NCBI GenBank assembly: GCA_030761205.1
Contig: JAULJL010000035.1
Location: forward strand, 14,340,001 to 14,404,000
Direction: 5' to 3'
DNA from: Fremontodendron californicum
Taxonomy: Eukaryota > Streptophyta > Magnoliopsida > Malvales > Malvaceae
DNA length: 64,000 nucleotides
The position numbers were made by a program, and so were the translations under genes. A model generated the notes under the pieces. The model ran no database searches, was not told the DNA's origin, and saw nothing but the letters and a program-made list of their open reading frames with translations. Of the stretch, positions 42,299-53,521 are shown in pieces (position 1 is the first letter of the stretch; every line of letters begins with the position of its first letter).

Positions 42299-44329
42299 GA
42301 GTTAATAACATCAATGGTCTCTAAACTTTAAGGTATATTTTATATTGGTCCCTAAAGTTCAAAACGTATCAATCAGATTTTTGATTTTATAGTTTTGTAT
42401 CAATGTGGTCATTCCGTTAACAAAACCGTTAGAATAGCCGTTAAATGACAGATGACATGTGACGTGTAAATTACAAAAATGTCATTTGCTGATGTGGTCC
42501 TTCTTAATAGCACCAATGGCCCCAAACTTTAGGGCATATTTTATATTGGTCCTCAAACTTCAAAACATATCAATCAGATCCTTTATTCTTTATTTTTTAT
42601 ATTTTATATTTTCCTTTCTCTTTTTTGTAAATAAATACAAAATCTATGAATAATTTATATTATAATTTAAATTAATTTTTTTAAAAATTATAATTAATTT
42701 ATAAACATATAAAATATTTAGTTAAATTAATTTTATAAAAGCGAAACAATAAAATATTTTATATTTTATTTCTTCTTCATTATATTTTTTCTTTTTTTCT
42801 CCTCTTTATAAATAAAAAATAATAATTATATTATAATTTAAATTTTTTTTTATAAAAAATAATAATTTATGAAAAAATATAAAATATTTATTTGCATCAA
42901 TATTATAAAAATATTTTCAGTTTTTTTACTTTTTTTCCTTTTCCCCTTTTCTTCTTTATAAACATATAAAAATAAAATAATTTATATTATAATTTAAATT
43001 AAATTAAATTTTCAAAAATAAAATAATTTATAAAAATATAATATATTTATTTATATTAATTTTATAATAAAACATAAATTTTATTTTCCTTTTTCTTTTT
43101 CTAAATAAATTATTATTTTTTTAAAATTAAATAATTTATAAATATAAAATATTTATTTACGTTCATTTAATTAAAAAATTATATTTTTTATGTTGACTCC
43201 AATTCTGAAGTTGAGGCGTCAATTACCTTGACAGAATCTGTCATAAAATGCTAAATCAGACCCTCATCGATCTAGCATGAGGGATCAAATTTGGCCCTTT
43301 GCAATGCCTATCCAGCGTTATGAATGGCAGTTTGATCCTTTACTAGCTGTGAGGATTCAAATTTTCCTTTTTCGATCGATGAGAGTTAGGTGGAAAGAAT
43401 AGAAAGAAAAAAAATTAAAAAAAAAAGAAAGAAAAGAAAAATAAAATATATTTTTAAAAAATTAATATAATAAATATTTATATTTGATAAATTATTTAAT
43501 CTCTTATAAAATTAATTTATTTATAAAAGGAAAGAAAAAAGAAAGAAGAAAAAGGAAAATAACTTTCTTAATTAATTAAAATAAATATATTATTTTTTAT
43601 AAATTATTTAATTATAACAAAATAATTAATTTTTATTTAATTATTTATAACAGTAAATAAAAAAGAAAAGAAAATTTATTTTTTATAAATTAATTTAAAT
43701 AAAATTTTTTATTTTTTTATAAATTATTTACTTTTCTAAATTTTATTTTTAATTATATTATAAATTATAATTTTTTTCTTTGTATTTATTTATTAACAAG
43801 AAAAAAGGGAAAAGAAAAAAAAAAGAGAAAAATGTAAAAACAAACATAAAATAGTTTTTATAAAATTAATGTAAATAAATATTTATATTTTTAATAAATT
43901 ATTTAATATTTATAAAATTAATATAATATAATATAATATAATATAATATAATATAAATTATTATTTATGTTTTAGTTTATTTATAAAGAATATAAAATGA
44001 AAAAAAGGAAAAGGAAAGAAAAAAATTAAAAATAGTTTTTATAAAATTAATTTAAATAAATATTTTATATGTTTATAAATTAATTATATTTTCAAAAAAA
44101 ATAATTTAAATTTTAATATAAATTATTTTTATTTTTTGTATTTATTTATAAAAAAGAGAAAGGAAAATATAAAAAAGAAAAAGAATAAAAGATCTGATTG
44201 ATACGTTTTGAAATTTGAGAACCAATATAAAATATGCCCTAAAGTTTGGGGACCATTGATACGTTTTGAAGTTTAGGGACCAATATAAAATAAGCTCTAA
44301 ACTTTGGGGACTATTGGTGCTATTAACTC
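42299..44329. mobile_element. 2-kb foldback Mutator-type element
   Basis: The ends GAGTTAATA… and …TATTAACTC are inverted. The homology continues inward through matching blocks (AACTTTAGGGCATATTTTATA, AAAACGTATCAATCAGAT) and then through pyrimidine-rich repeats on the left and purine-rich repeats on the right. The whole element is a near-palindrome with a centre at about 43190-43380. Flanks TTATTGAGA (42290-42298) and TTATAGAGA (44330-44338) match at 8 of 9 positions, consistent with a 9-bp Mutator-type duplication. No coding capacity. Confidence 0.75.
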
Positions 44330-44338
44330 TTATAGAGA

Positions 44339-45342
44339 TGATTGATCACACATTTTTATCTCTGAACTTTGGGAAATAGAAATATGTGAGTTTTTATTTT
44401 TTTAAATTTTTTATATATAAATTTGGAGAAGAAGATTACAATTATGCTCATACATTAATCAATTAATTGAGTAAAATATTCGGATTTTATTTTGAAAGGA
44501 AGAATTTGTGTCAGTTGGTCAGGTTGGTTGAAAGAAGAAATACTATGAATTGGGAAAAAGCCTTGCTATTGCTATATTTATGGTTTCAACAAATTTTATA
44601 TGGATTTGGTCACATTTTTGTACAAAAAAGAAAAATTGGTTCAACTGATCGATGGTTGAACCGATGGAGATTTGATTCTCGATTCAATTGGTTCAACCAA
44701 CAATCTAACTAAAGTATTAAATGCAATAAACCAAACATGTCTTATATAATTGATTCATTTACAAAAAAAAAAAAAAAAAAATCAAATACTTAAAATTGAT
44801 TGATTATTGAATCAGTTTGGTTTAATCTGATTCACTGATTTAACCTGATTCAATCGAGTGTTTGATCGGTTCAATATATACTTAGTTATATGTCTTATAT
44901 AATCGAACATGTCAACGCTTTCCAATCCAATTGGCTGGTCCAATTTAACTTTTTTTATCACTGATTTCATTTGTCAAGGTTGGACTCTTGACTTTTTTTT
45001 TTTTTAATCAAATAGAGTTTGATCAAATTCAAATTCAAGCTTTTTCAAATGATTTTTCAGATTCAGATTCATTTTGTCAGCTTTATATGTTATGCTATTA
45101 TATGACATAATTGAGTAATCAAAACAATAAATTTATATATATATTAGAAACTGTAAGAGATTAAACTCTGGTCACAGAATTTAAAAATTAAGCATTCTAA
45201 TAGTTGACTCAACATTACATATTCATTAAAATAGTTTTTATGAATAAATTTATTTAGCATAAATTAGTAAATCTCAATCTTAAAATAAATAAAAAAAATT
45301 ACCTCAGCGAGATAATAATATTAAACAAATAGTTTGGACAAA
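44339..45342. other. Intergenic DNA with decayed repeat
   Basis: Around 44510-44880 there are inverted words of the GGTTCAACTGATCGA and GATTCAATCGAGT kind around a poly-A core. They probably mark a decayed hAT-type MITE whose ends are unclear. The 81-codon frame at 44467 has no family match I recognise. Confidence 0.35.
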
Positions 45343-45345
45343 AAT

Positions 45346-45810
45346 CACTACACCAAAATTAGTTTTAGATAGCATTTTTTATAGCATTTCTCAAATGTTG
45401 TTAAAACTAGCAAAAACAACATTTTAACAGCATTTTGCATATTGCTGTTATATATTATAATGGCCAATGATTACAGTATTTTTAAAATTTTTAAAAGCAT
45501 TTGACATGTGCTATTATATATGTTATTATATAAAAATGCTTTTAGTAGCATTTATAATTGCTATCATTGAAATCTTTTGCAGCAATTGAAAAATGCATGC
45601 AAAAGGTCTTGAAAAACTGTTATAAAATAAAAATAATAGTATTTTGATCAGTGTTATTATACATATATAAAAATGTTACTAAAGACATAAGGTTACGGCC
45701 ACGTATAGAACACATTAAAAAAATGCTGTTTTATCTTATAACAACAATTTTTTTTTAGTTTACAATTGCTAACTTTACGTATGTTGTTATAAGTCAAATT
45801 TAGCGTAGTG
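45346..45810. mobile_element. CACTA-type MITE with AAT target duplication
   Basis: Begins CACTACACCAAAATTAG and ends with the reverse complement CACTACGCTAAATTTGAC. AAT flanks both sides (45343-45345 and 45811-45813). 465 bp, non-coding, with internal AGCATTT / AAATGCT repeats. Confidence 0.88.
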
Positions 45811-45813
45811 AAT

Positions 45814-46287
45814 ATTGGACCAAATATCATATATTGCTCATTCATTATATTTAAACTATAACCTCATATTCTTAGCACGCAAAGAAAAAAAGTCCATCCG
45901 TTTTTCTTTTTATTATAATAATTAGTTTCTTATGTAAAATATAATTTTTGGAATGATTCAAATCCAAATATTTGAACAAATATATGCTTATATCATTTAA
46001 TTAAATTATCAAACTATTAAAATTTTTATTAAATACATTTATGAATGAACTCTTTCGTGACCAAGATTAATTTTTCACCTTTAGGCTGTTCGAAAAAAAA
46101 ATCATCTATTACAATTTACAAGCACTTATCATTCATCTCCTAATGGTTCATCATCCAAATTAAATTCTTGATTATAATTTCATCGAAAGAGAAAAAACAT
46201 CATTTTGTTTTGTTTGAACTTTTTTTCATATCATTTGTCTATTCTATTAAATTTGTTTATATAATAAAACAAACTAGTTTATTTAAT
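45814..46287. other. AT-rich intergenic DNA
   Basis: No gene, repeat end or regulatory site recognised. Confidence 0.5.
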
Positions 46288-46562
46288 TAAGATTAAGGTT
46301 AAATTTATTATTACATTATGATTTAATATTAAATTTGGTTACTGTATTTGTCACTATACTTTCAATTTTATTTATTTTGGGTAAAATTAATAGAATTAAA
46401 ATATTTTACAAAATATTTCGTTAAATGTAAGTGGCAAATTTTTTTTTTATCCAAAAATCAGTAAAATTAAAAGTATAGTTGTAAAATTCAATGAAATTGA
46501 AGTACATTGACAAAATTCAACATTGACTTATAATATAGTAAAAAATTTGGTCTTAAATTTTT
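46288..46562. mobile_element. Foldback MITE-like inverted repeat
   Basis: Left and right arms are imperfect reverse complements, with about three-quarters of positions matching by eye. The words include ACTATACTTTCAATTTTA on the left and the complement of TAAAATTAAAAGTATAGTTG on the right. No target duplication is confirmed. Confidence 0.5.
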
Positions 46563-47806
46563 TTTTTTTTACTTGGAAAAAAGGGATTCAGATCTGACTA
46601 GCTCTTTGAGCAAGAGATATGCACCAACATATAGAGACAAATGCTCGAGTGTTAATGAACAAATAATGCAACAATCTCGGGCAAAATTTTTATACGCCTT
46701 TATTATTCGAATTACAATTTTTTTTTTTTGGGTAAATTAAAAAACGACACTTTGTGTTTTGAGATGGAATAATTTTAGATTTATAATTAAAAGTAAAATT
46801 TAACTATTTGAGATTAAATCCGTTAAGTTCAAATCTAACACCATTGATTTATATCTTTTTTCTTTGTTAACTATGTTTAGGTGGGCAAGATTTAGGCAGA
46901 GTTCTTTAGGTGAAGTTCATAAAATTTCCTATTAAAAGAGATTAATTAAAAATTAAGATAAAAAATCCAAATTGATAAATTGAAAGATCTCATCACAAAC
47001 TCCTAAGTATGGTAGGAAGAAATATTTCTCTTTTTTTCAGAGTTGGAGGCTTGTAACATCTCTAATTTTTTGAATAATTTTAATTAAGATTATTATTAAT
47101 TAATATATAATTAGATCTAAAAGACTTATAATTATATCGAATTACTTTGATCATATCAGAATGGTTTACTTATAATGTAATATTAATTCGTATAAATTAT
47201 AAAATACATTTCATCTTAATTTTCTTCATATCCACCATGACATTTTTATTTCTACGTATTAATTAAGTTTTATATTTAACTTTTTTATTTGATAAAAGAG
47301 AGCTGTAATTTTTAATTCTATAGAGTATAAAATATTGCACATATATAATGTTTTGATTTGTTACAATCAAAATTTTGATCTGTTCATATTTTAAATAATT
47401 TATTAAATTAATTTTTTATAAAAAATATTATATTTGAAAATGCATTTATTTAAAGATTTTGAAAAATGGTTTTTAATATATGAGTTACTAATATATATAA
47501 AATCAAATCAAATTAAACCATTTAAAAAATCAAACCACGATAATGTTTTATGATCAAATAGAGTATATAAAACATAATTTTTAATTCGCTTTTGTAATTT
47601 TCAGATTTTTGTAAGATGGTTTTGTGATAATGATAATTAAAAAGGAAATTGACGATACAAAAAATAATGAGTCTATTTTTTTTTTCATTTTTAAATTATT
47701 CATATTTTATTAAAATAATTATATAAATAGATATAGGTAAATAGATAGATATAGATAAATAGATTTAGATATATACATATAAATATAAATATTAATATAG
47801 ATATAG
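46563..47806. other. AT-rich intergenic DNA
   Basis: No supported gene. A GATA/TAGATA-rich microsatellite occupies about 47725-47814 and supplies the target site of the next MITE. Confidence 0.5.
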
Positions 47807-47814
47807 ATATAGAT

Positions 47815-48110
47815 TAGACCTGCTCACGGGCCGGGCAGCCCGCCCGGCCCGGTTCGTATCGGGCCGGGCCTGGGCAGGATATTTTGTGTTCGGGCAGGCC
47901 CGGCCCGGAACAGTAATTTTTATTATAATAATATTATTTTATTTAATTTTAATTATAAAAAAATAAAAAAAATAAAACAATTATTTTTTCATTCCAATGA
48001 ACAGTGTTTCGGGCCTAAACGGGCGGGCCGGGCCGACCCAGGGTCGGGCCTGGTCAGAGAAAATAAAAAAAAATCGGGCCGCGGCTCGGCCCGGCCCATG
48101 AGCAGCTCTA
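47815..48110. mobile_element. GC-rich hAT-type MITE, copy 2, with 8-bp target duplication
   Basis: The ends TAGACCTGCTCACGGGCCGG and (reverse complement) TAGAGCTGCTCATGGGCCGG match at 18 of 20 positions. ATATAGAT flanks both sides (47807-47814 and 48111-48118), although it lies in a GATA microsatellite. 296 bp with GC-rich arms and an AT-rich centre. Confidence 0.88.
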
Positions 48111-48118
48111 ATATAGAT

Positions 48119-48731
48119 ATAGATACAGATACATATAGAATATATATAGTTTATAGATTATAGGTAAATAGTAATTTATATATGTAAATTAGGAAAAGAA
48201 TTTCATCTTAATTTTCAAGCAACTACTGATAATTTATATATGTAAATTAGGAAAAAAAAATTCATCTTAATTTTCAACCAAATACATATATAGATAAATA
48301 TAAATATAGATATTATAGATACAGATATAATATAGATAGATATAGATTACAAGTAGATAATAATTCATATATATAAATTATGAAAAAAAATTCATCTTAA
48401 TTTTGAACCAATTACAGACATTTTAATTTATTTTAAGTTATTTATTAAAATTTATATTTAGTTTATTTATTATTATCTGGTAAAATAGAGTTGTCATATA
48501 TAAATCTTTTAATTGTTTGACGTTAATCTTATTCTAAAGAAAAATCTACTGTCTTTGGGTTATTTGAGTTCACCACCAACTCTAATCAATTACTAATATA
48601 TAAATATTCATTCATTCAGTTTTTTATAATACCGATCTGTTGAATTGCTTACATTTGTTCATTCATTCAGTTTTTTATAATACCGATTTGTTGAAGTCTA
48701 TTTGCTCTTGCTTACATTTGTTTTAGAATTA
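48119..48731. other. Intergenic DNA with short duplications
   Basis: A 40-50-bp segment around TTCATCTTAATTTTCAA is present three times (about 48198, 48250, 48390), and CATTCATTCAGTTTTTTATAATACCGAT twice (near 48608 and 48659). No gene. Confidence 0.5.
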
Positions 48732-48739
48732 GAATTAAG

Positions 48740-49019
48740 TAGACCTGCTCACGGGCTGGGCAGTCTGTCCGGCCTGTATTGGGTCGGGTTTAGGCAGGAA
48801 ATTTTAGTTTCTTGCCAGTCCTGCTCGGAATAATATTTTTTTATTAAAATAATATTATTTTATTTAATTTTAATTATAAAAATATTAATAAAAAATATTT
48901 TTTTAATTTTTAATTGTAATGAACAGTGCTCACGGGCCGACCCTGGCCCGCCTCGGGCAAGACCTGGGCAAGGACTTTGAAAAAAATTCAGGCCTCGGCC
49001 CGACCCATGAGCACCTCTA
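48740..49019. mobile_element. GC-rich hAT-type MITE, copy 3, with 8-bp target duplication
   Basis: Begins TAGACCTGCTCACGGGCTGG and ends …GAGCACCTCTA. Perfect GAATTAAG flanks at 48732-48739 and 49020-49027. 280 bp, same family as 2629 and 47815. It sits about 110 bp upstream of the heparanase-like pseudogene start. Confidence 0.9.
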
Positions 49020-49130
49020 GAATTAAGAAAGGTATTAAAAAAAAATTCTATATAATTTATTAATTGATTTCTAATGGAGAAAGTATATAACAATCTAATT
49101 CTTTTTTGTTATTTTCAGATTTTGAGAGGA

Positions 49131-51382
49131 TGGATTTTAAAGGCATAACATTTTGTATCGTGCTTTTGTCATGGTTTTTGCTCTCATTGGCAGAAAAGGT
49201 CGAAGTTGTGATTGAAGGAGCAACTTCCATTGCTAGGACCGATGATAATTTTATTTGTGTTAGCATTGATTGGTGGTCTCCAGAGGAATGTGATTATACT
49301 CAATGTCCTTGGGGAAAGTCTGGACTTTTTCATTTGGTAATTTATTATTTTAGTTTTGAGTATACATAAATTATAGATTGCATATTTACTTAAAATCTAA
49401 CATGTTTATGGGAAATTTTTCCATTTGTAGGATTTAAATAACAAGATTCTTGAAAATGCTGTAAAGGGTGAGTGTTGAAGTTATTCTAATGAATGTGCCT
49501 TAGAGTTTTGTGGACTATTTTATTTATTTATTTATTTGATGAGAAGAGTTTCTTATACTAACGGTGGTAAACTATGCTTTCAGCATTCAACCCTTTGAGA
49601 ATTAGAGCAGGAGGTTCATTGCAAGGCCAATTGGTGTACAACGTTGGAAATAAGGTTAAGAATTGCCATCAATTCGAGAAACAAGAGAAGGGCTTTTATT
49701 TGGATTCTCCATAGGATGTCTTGACATGAAGAGATGGGACGATCTCAAATGAGTGTCACATTCGGTTTGAATGCTCTTATAGGAAGAAAAGAGTCTAAAA
49801 TTGAGAAGATTCTTTGGGTTGGTGACTGGTATACACATAATACTCGGGATCTCATGAAGTATACTATTTTCAAAGGATACAAAATTGATTTATATGAATT
49901 AGGTATCTAATTAAGATTACTATCACAACTCTCAATTTAATTTATATAAGATTGACTTTCATCAATACAATATTTTGGCAGGAAATGAACTCTGCGGGTA
50001 TGGGGTAAGTGCTAAGATTGAGGCTAAACAATATGGTAAAGATGTTGTAGCACTTAATAAAGAGTTGTACCCGAATCCTAGAACTCAACCCAAAGTTTTA
50101 GGCCCTAGAGGTTTTTATGAAGAGAAATGGTTTAACACTTTCTTGAAAGCCACAGAACCATATGTTCTTGATGGAGTTACATACCATATCTATAATCTTG
50201 GACCTGGTATCTATCTATCTATCTCTCTCTATATATATTTATATATTCATTAATTCATAGTTTTGCTAAAAGCTGGTTATTAATATATATATATATATAT
50301 ATATATGGTAGTTGTTTAATTTGAATGATAATTAATGCAGGTGATAGTCCAGACTTGATTAAGCATATCCAAGATCTATTTTACTCGAGTCGATGTGCTA
50401 AGACATTTAAAAGTGTTTCAAATGCCATCGACAAGTATGCACCATGGTCAGGAGCATGGATTGGGGAATCAGGTGGGGCTTATAATAGTGGTGGCAATTA
50501 GTGTCTCGTACCTTTGCCAATGGCTTTTGGTAAGAGTTTTATTCATTTCTTATCAGCTACTAATATAGATTTATTTATGACAATTTAAAAATTAATGATT
50601 AACTTTTGAATCTGATCACAGGTTTTTAGATCAATTGGGTATGACATCAATCTATAACCACAAGGTTTATTGTAAACAAGCTTTAATTGATTGAAATTAT
50701 GCTCTCCTTAATACTACCACATTCATTCCCAATCATGATTACTATGGGTCAGTATGTTTCAAATCTCATTCACTATCAGAAACTTTCAAACTAGAGTTTT
50801 AAGTTTTAATTATTATATTTTGCAGCTTTCAAATCTCATTCACTATTCTTTCAAAAGAGTTTTAAGTTTTAATTATTATGTTTTGCAGTGCGCTTTTGTG
50901 GATCAAGGTTATGGGAAGTAAAGTACTTTCTGCTACTAATAATGGTTCTCCGTACTTGCGTGTATACTCTCATTGTGCAAAGAAAAAGATAATCTTATTT
51001 TTTTAATTTTAATTTTAATTTTTTTTTAATTTTTATTATTAAAAGTTGATTATTCTTTTTTTTGGTTGGCGGCCTGGGATTTCTCTTATTTTTATCAATT
51101 TGTCAAAACATAGTTCCTTTGAGGTCAAGCTTTTACATGATCAAAATTTGCATGTGAGTCCGAATTTGAATTTGAAGGTTCTAATACCATTTAACTCCAA
51201 AAGATGGAAACATCCGAAGTGATGTTGTGTTGTTGAATGGAACTCCATTGAAACTCTCATATTCATTGGACATTCCGCAGCTAAATCCAAAGCTTGTGGA
51301 TGCTTCTATTCCAATTATTATTGCTCCTCATTCAATTGTATATGTAACTATAAGAGATTTCAATGCACCAGCATGTGCCTAG
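49131..51382 (+). pseudogene. Heparanase-like (GH79) pseudogene
   Basis: Starts MDFKGITFCIVLLSWFLLSL, a signal peptide, then ATSIARTDDNFICVSIDWWS and CPWGKSGLFHL (exon 1 to 49336). Later blocks: LNNKILENAVK (49431-), FNPLRIRAGGSLQGQLVYN (about 49585), VTFGLNALIGRK, LYELGNELCGYG (acid/base Glu, about 49900-50010), HIYNLGPG, WIGESGGAYNSGGN (nucleophile Glu, about 50460-50500), FANGFWFLDQLGMTSIYNH, and a C-terminal block ending VTIRDFNAPACA at 51382. The order matches plant heparanase-like proteins. A stop and shift after KRWDDLK (near 49750), a frame change near 50500 and lost sequence near 50690-51190 show it is no longer functional. Confidence 0.88.
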
Positions 51383-52239
51383 AACATTTTTTTAGGAACA
51401 ATTGAATTGTTGATTTTATTGATTTAGGAACAATTGAATGTTTGATTTTATTGATTAAGTTTAGGTTTTTAGATTTATTTTTAATTGATAATTTGTACTA
51501 TTCAGTTATATAGTATTTGGTTTTTTTAATAATAAGTCTTTTTCTTATTCGGTCATTTTTGTTAACATAAATTCTGTTTTTTTTTTTTTTTTGTTATTTT
51601 ATTTATTTTTTTAACATAGGCTATGGTTTTTTTTTTTATTATTTTAATTTTGGGAAGAGGAGCTTCAAATCCAAGCATTAAGCATACAATTACCATTGAG
51701 CCAAATCTTGAAATGCAACATAAGACTTTGATATTTTCACTAGAAAATTATCATTTTTCATGATAGAACTCATCCACTACTTTTTCTTTAAGATCTAAAT
51801 AAAAAACGACCGATCTAAATCTAGCGTAATTCGTCCAATTACCACTCTAACTACAAAGCATACGAATTAGATTATTAAAAGCTTTCTTTTGAGGTGATAA
51901 TATTATAAAAAAATATGTAAAAAGTATGAGATCAAATAGCATTTAAAAATAATAACCTTATATTCGTAATACATTTATTATTTTTTTTGGTCGTAATAAT
52001 CGTTTTTTTTTTATTTATAAAATTCAATTTTGGAAAAGAAAAGAGTTTAAATTCAATTATTTGAGGCATCGACATACATGATCCATCATTAAATTAACTC
52101 AATGGTCAAGTGCAATAGAATTTGTTTGGTGTTCCAAAACAAAAACATTGGTTAGAATTTTGATTTTTTTTCATTGAAGTAGAAAAACAGTTAATAGTTT
52201 CCAACTCTATTATATTAAGAAAAATGTTTACAATATTAT
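51383..52239. other. Intergenic DNA downstream of the heparanase-like relic
   Basis: T-rich tracts, no gene. The 51440-51480 segment repeats the TTAGGAACAATTGAAT word of the preceding 50 bp. Confidence 0.45.
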
Positions 52240-52660
52240 AAAAAGATTATCGGACTTTGAATTGGGTCACCTAACTATAAAAACTTTCAATTTAAGCACT
52301 AATGTTAAAATTGTCGTCACCCAGCCGTTTAGGGACTAACGGTTGGATGACGTGTAATTTTTTTAACCAGTTGGACACTTTAACGGGCTGAAAATGCCAT
52401 TTTTATTTTGGGGGAATCTTTTTTTTTTTTTTTGAAAATGAAAAGGGATTTGGGGGAGGGAAAAGAAACCGGTAAAAAAAAAAAAAACTAAGCTCACCTA
52501 ATGAAGAAGAAATCTGTGTGTTTTTGTTGTTGAAGGAAGAAAAAAAGAAAGCGAAAAAGACTTTCTTTGAAGAAGAGCAGCAAAAAAAAAGAGAAACAAA
52601 TAAGAAGAGAAGTAGAGAAGAAGAAGATAGAGTGCAATACGAAAAGCAAGGACGAGGGAC

Positions 52661-52955
52661 ATGGAGTTACCTAATGTGATTCCTGTTTGCTATTGTGGAT
52701 TGCCAGCTGACTTAAGAACCTCTTGATCAAACGACAATTCGAGAAGAAGAATTTTTGGCTGCAAAAAGTATGGGTGTGCTGCTGCATGTCGTTTCTTTAA
52801 CTAGTATGATCCACCTATGAGTCCTTGTGCAAGAGTTGTTCTCGTTGGCCTATTAAGAAAAATTAGAACAATGGAAAGGCAAAGAACCAATGAGCGAGTT
52901 GTTTGGGTTATTAGTTTGTTTTGTTGTTTGATATTTCTATGGTTTATGCATTGAA
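52661..52955 (+). pseudogene. GRF-type zinc-finger protein of the MuDR-like element (broken)
   Basis: Starts MELPNVIPVCYCGLPADLRTS and continues through FGCKKYGCAAACRFF and YDPPMSPCARVVLVGLLRKI, the pattern of small GRF zinc-finger proteins common in plant MULEs. Two stops (after LRTS and after CRFFN) stand where Trp is usual. It converges with the MURA gene, as the second gene of MuDR-type elements often does. Confidence 0.75.
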
Positions 52956-53521
52956 AATGGGTTTAGCAGCCAATATATTGCATTTTGTATGGTGGTCTAG
53001 GGCTTAGAGTAATTATGTGCTGCAACTTGGAGTTAATTTTGTATGGTTGTTTCTGCTGCAACTTTTAATGTTGTAAGAAAATATTGCTCCATAATTAATC
53101 GGATATTTATATTTATATTTTGTCCTGCAAATCTTAAATTGTGTGTAATAGTCTTTTTGGCAACTAATAATCTCATTTCAAAATATATAATATCATGAAG
53201 AAAAGAATAATGCCACTATCTCAAAATATGTAATACTATCACAAGGTAGTCAGTCAACAAACAAAATGTCAGAAGCTACTAAAGAAGCCTAACAATAGCA
53301 ACTTTTGCCATTTTACAAGTAATGAGCTAAAATCACCTAATGACCTAAAATTGAAGCTGTTATACAAAAGTGTTCCTAGCTGAAACCACATAATGACCTA
53401 AAACCAATAGAAGTTGGTATACAAAAGTGTTCATTTGGAGATGGCCTAATTACAACTTCACATGTGGACAATCAACTTCAATGTACAAAAAAAGTCAGAA
53501 GGTTCCAAACATAGATAGCCT
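52956..53521. other. Spacer between convergent GRF and MURA pseudogenes
   Basis: Non-coding, probably both 3' flanks. Around 53330-53430 the words AATGACCTAAAA and AAGTGTTC are duplicated. Confidence 0.5.
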
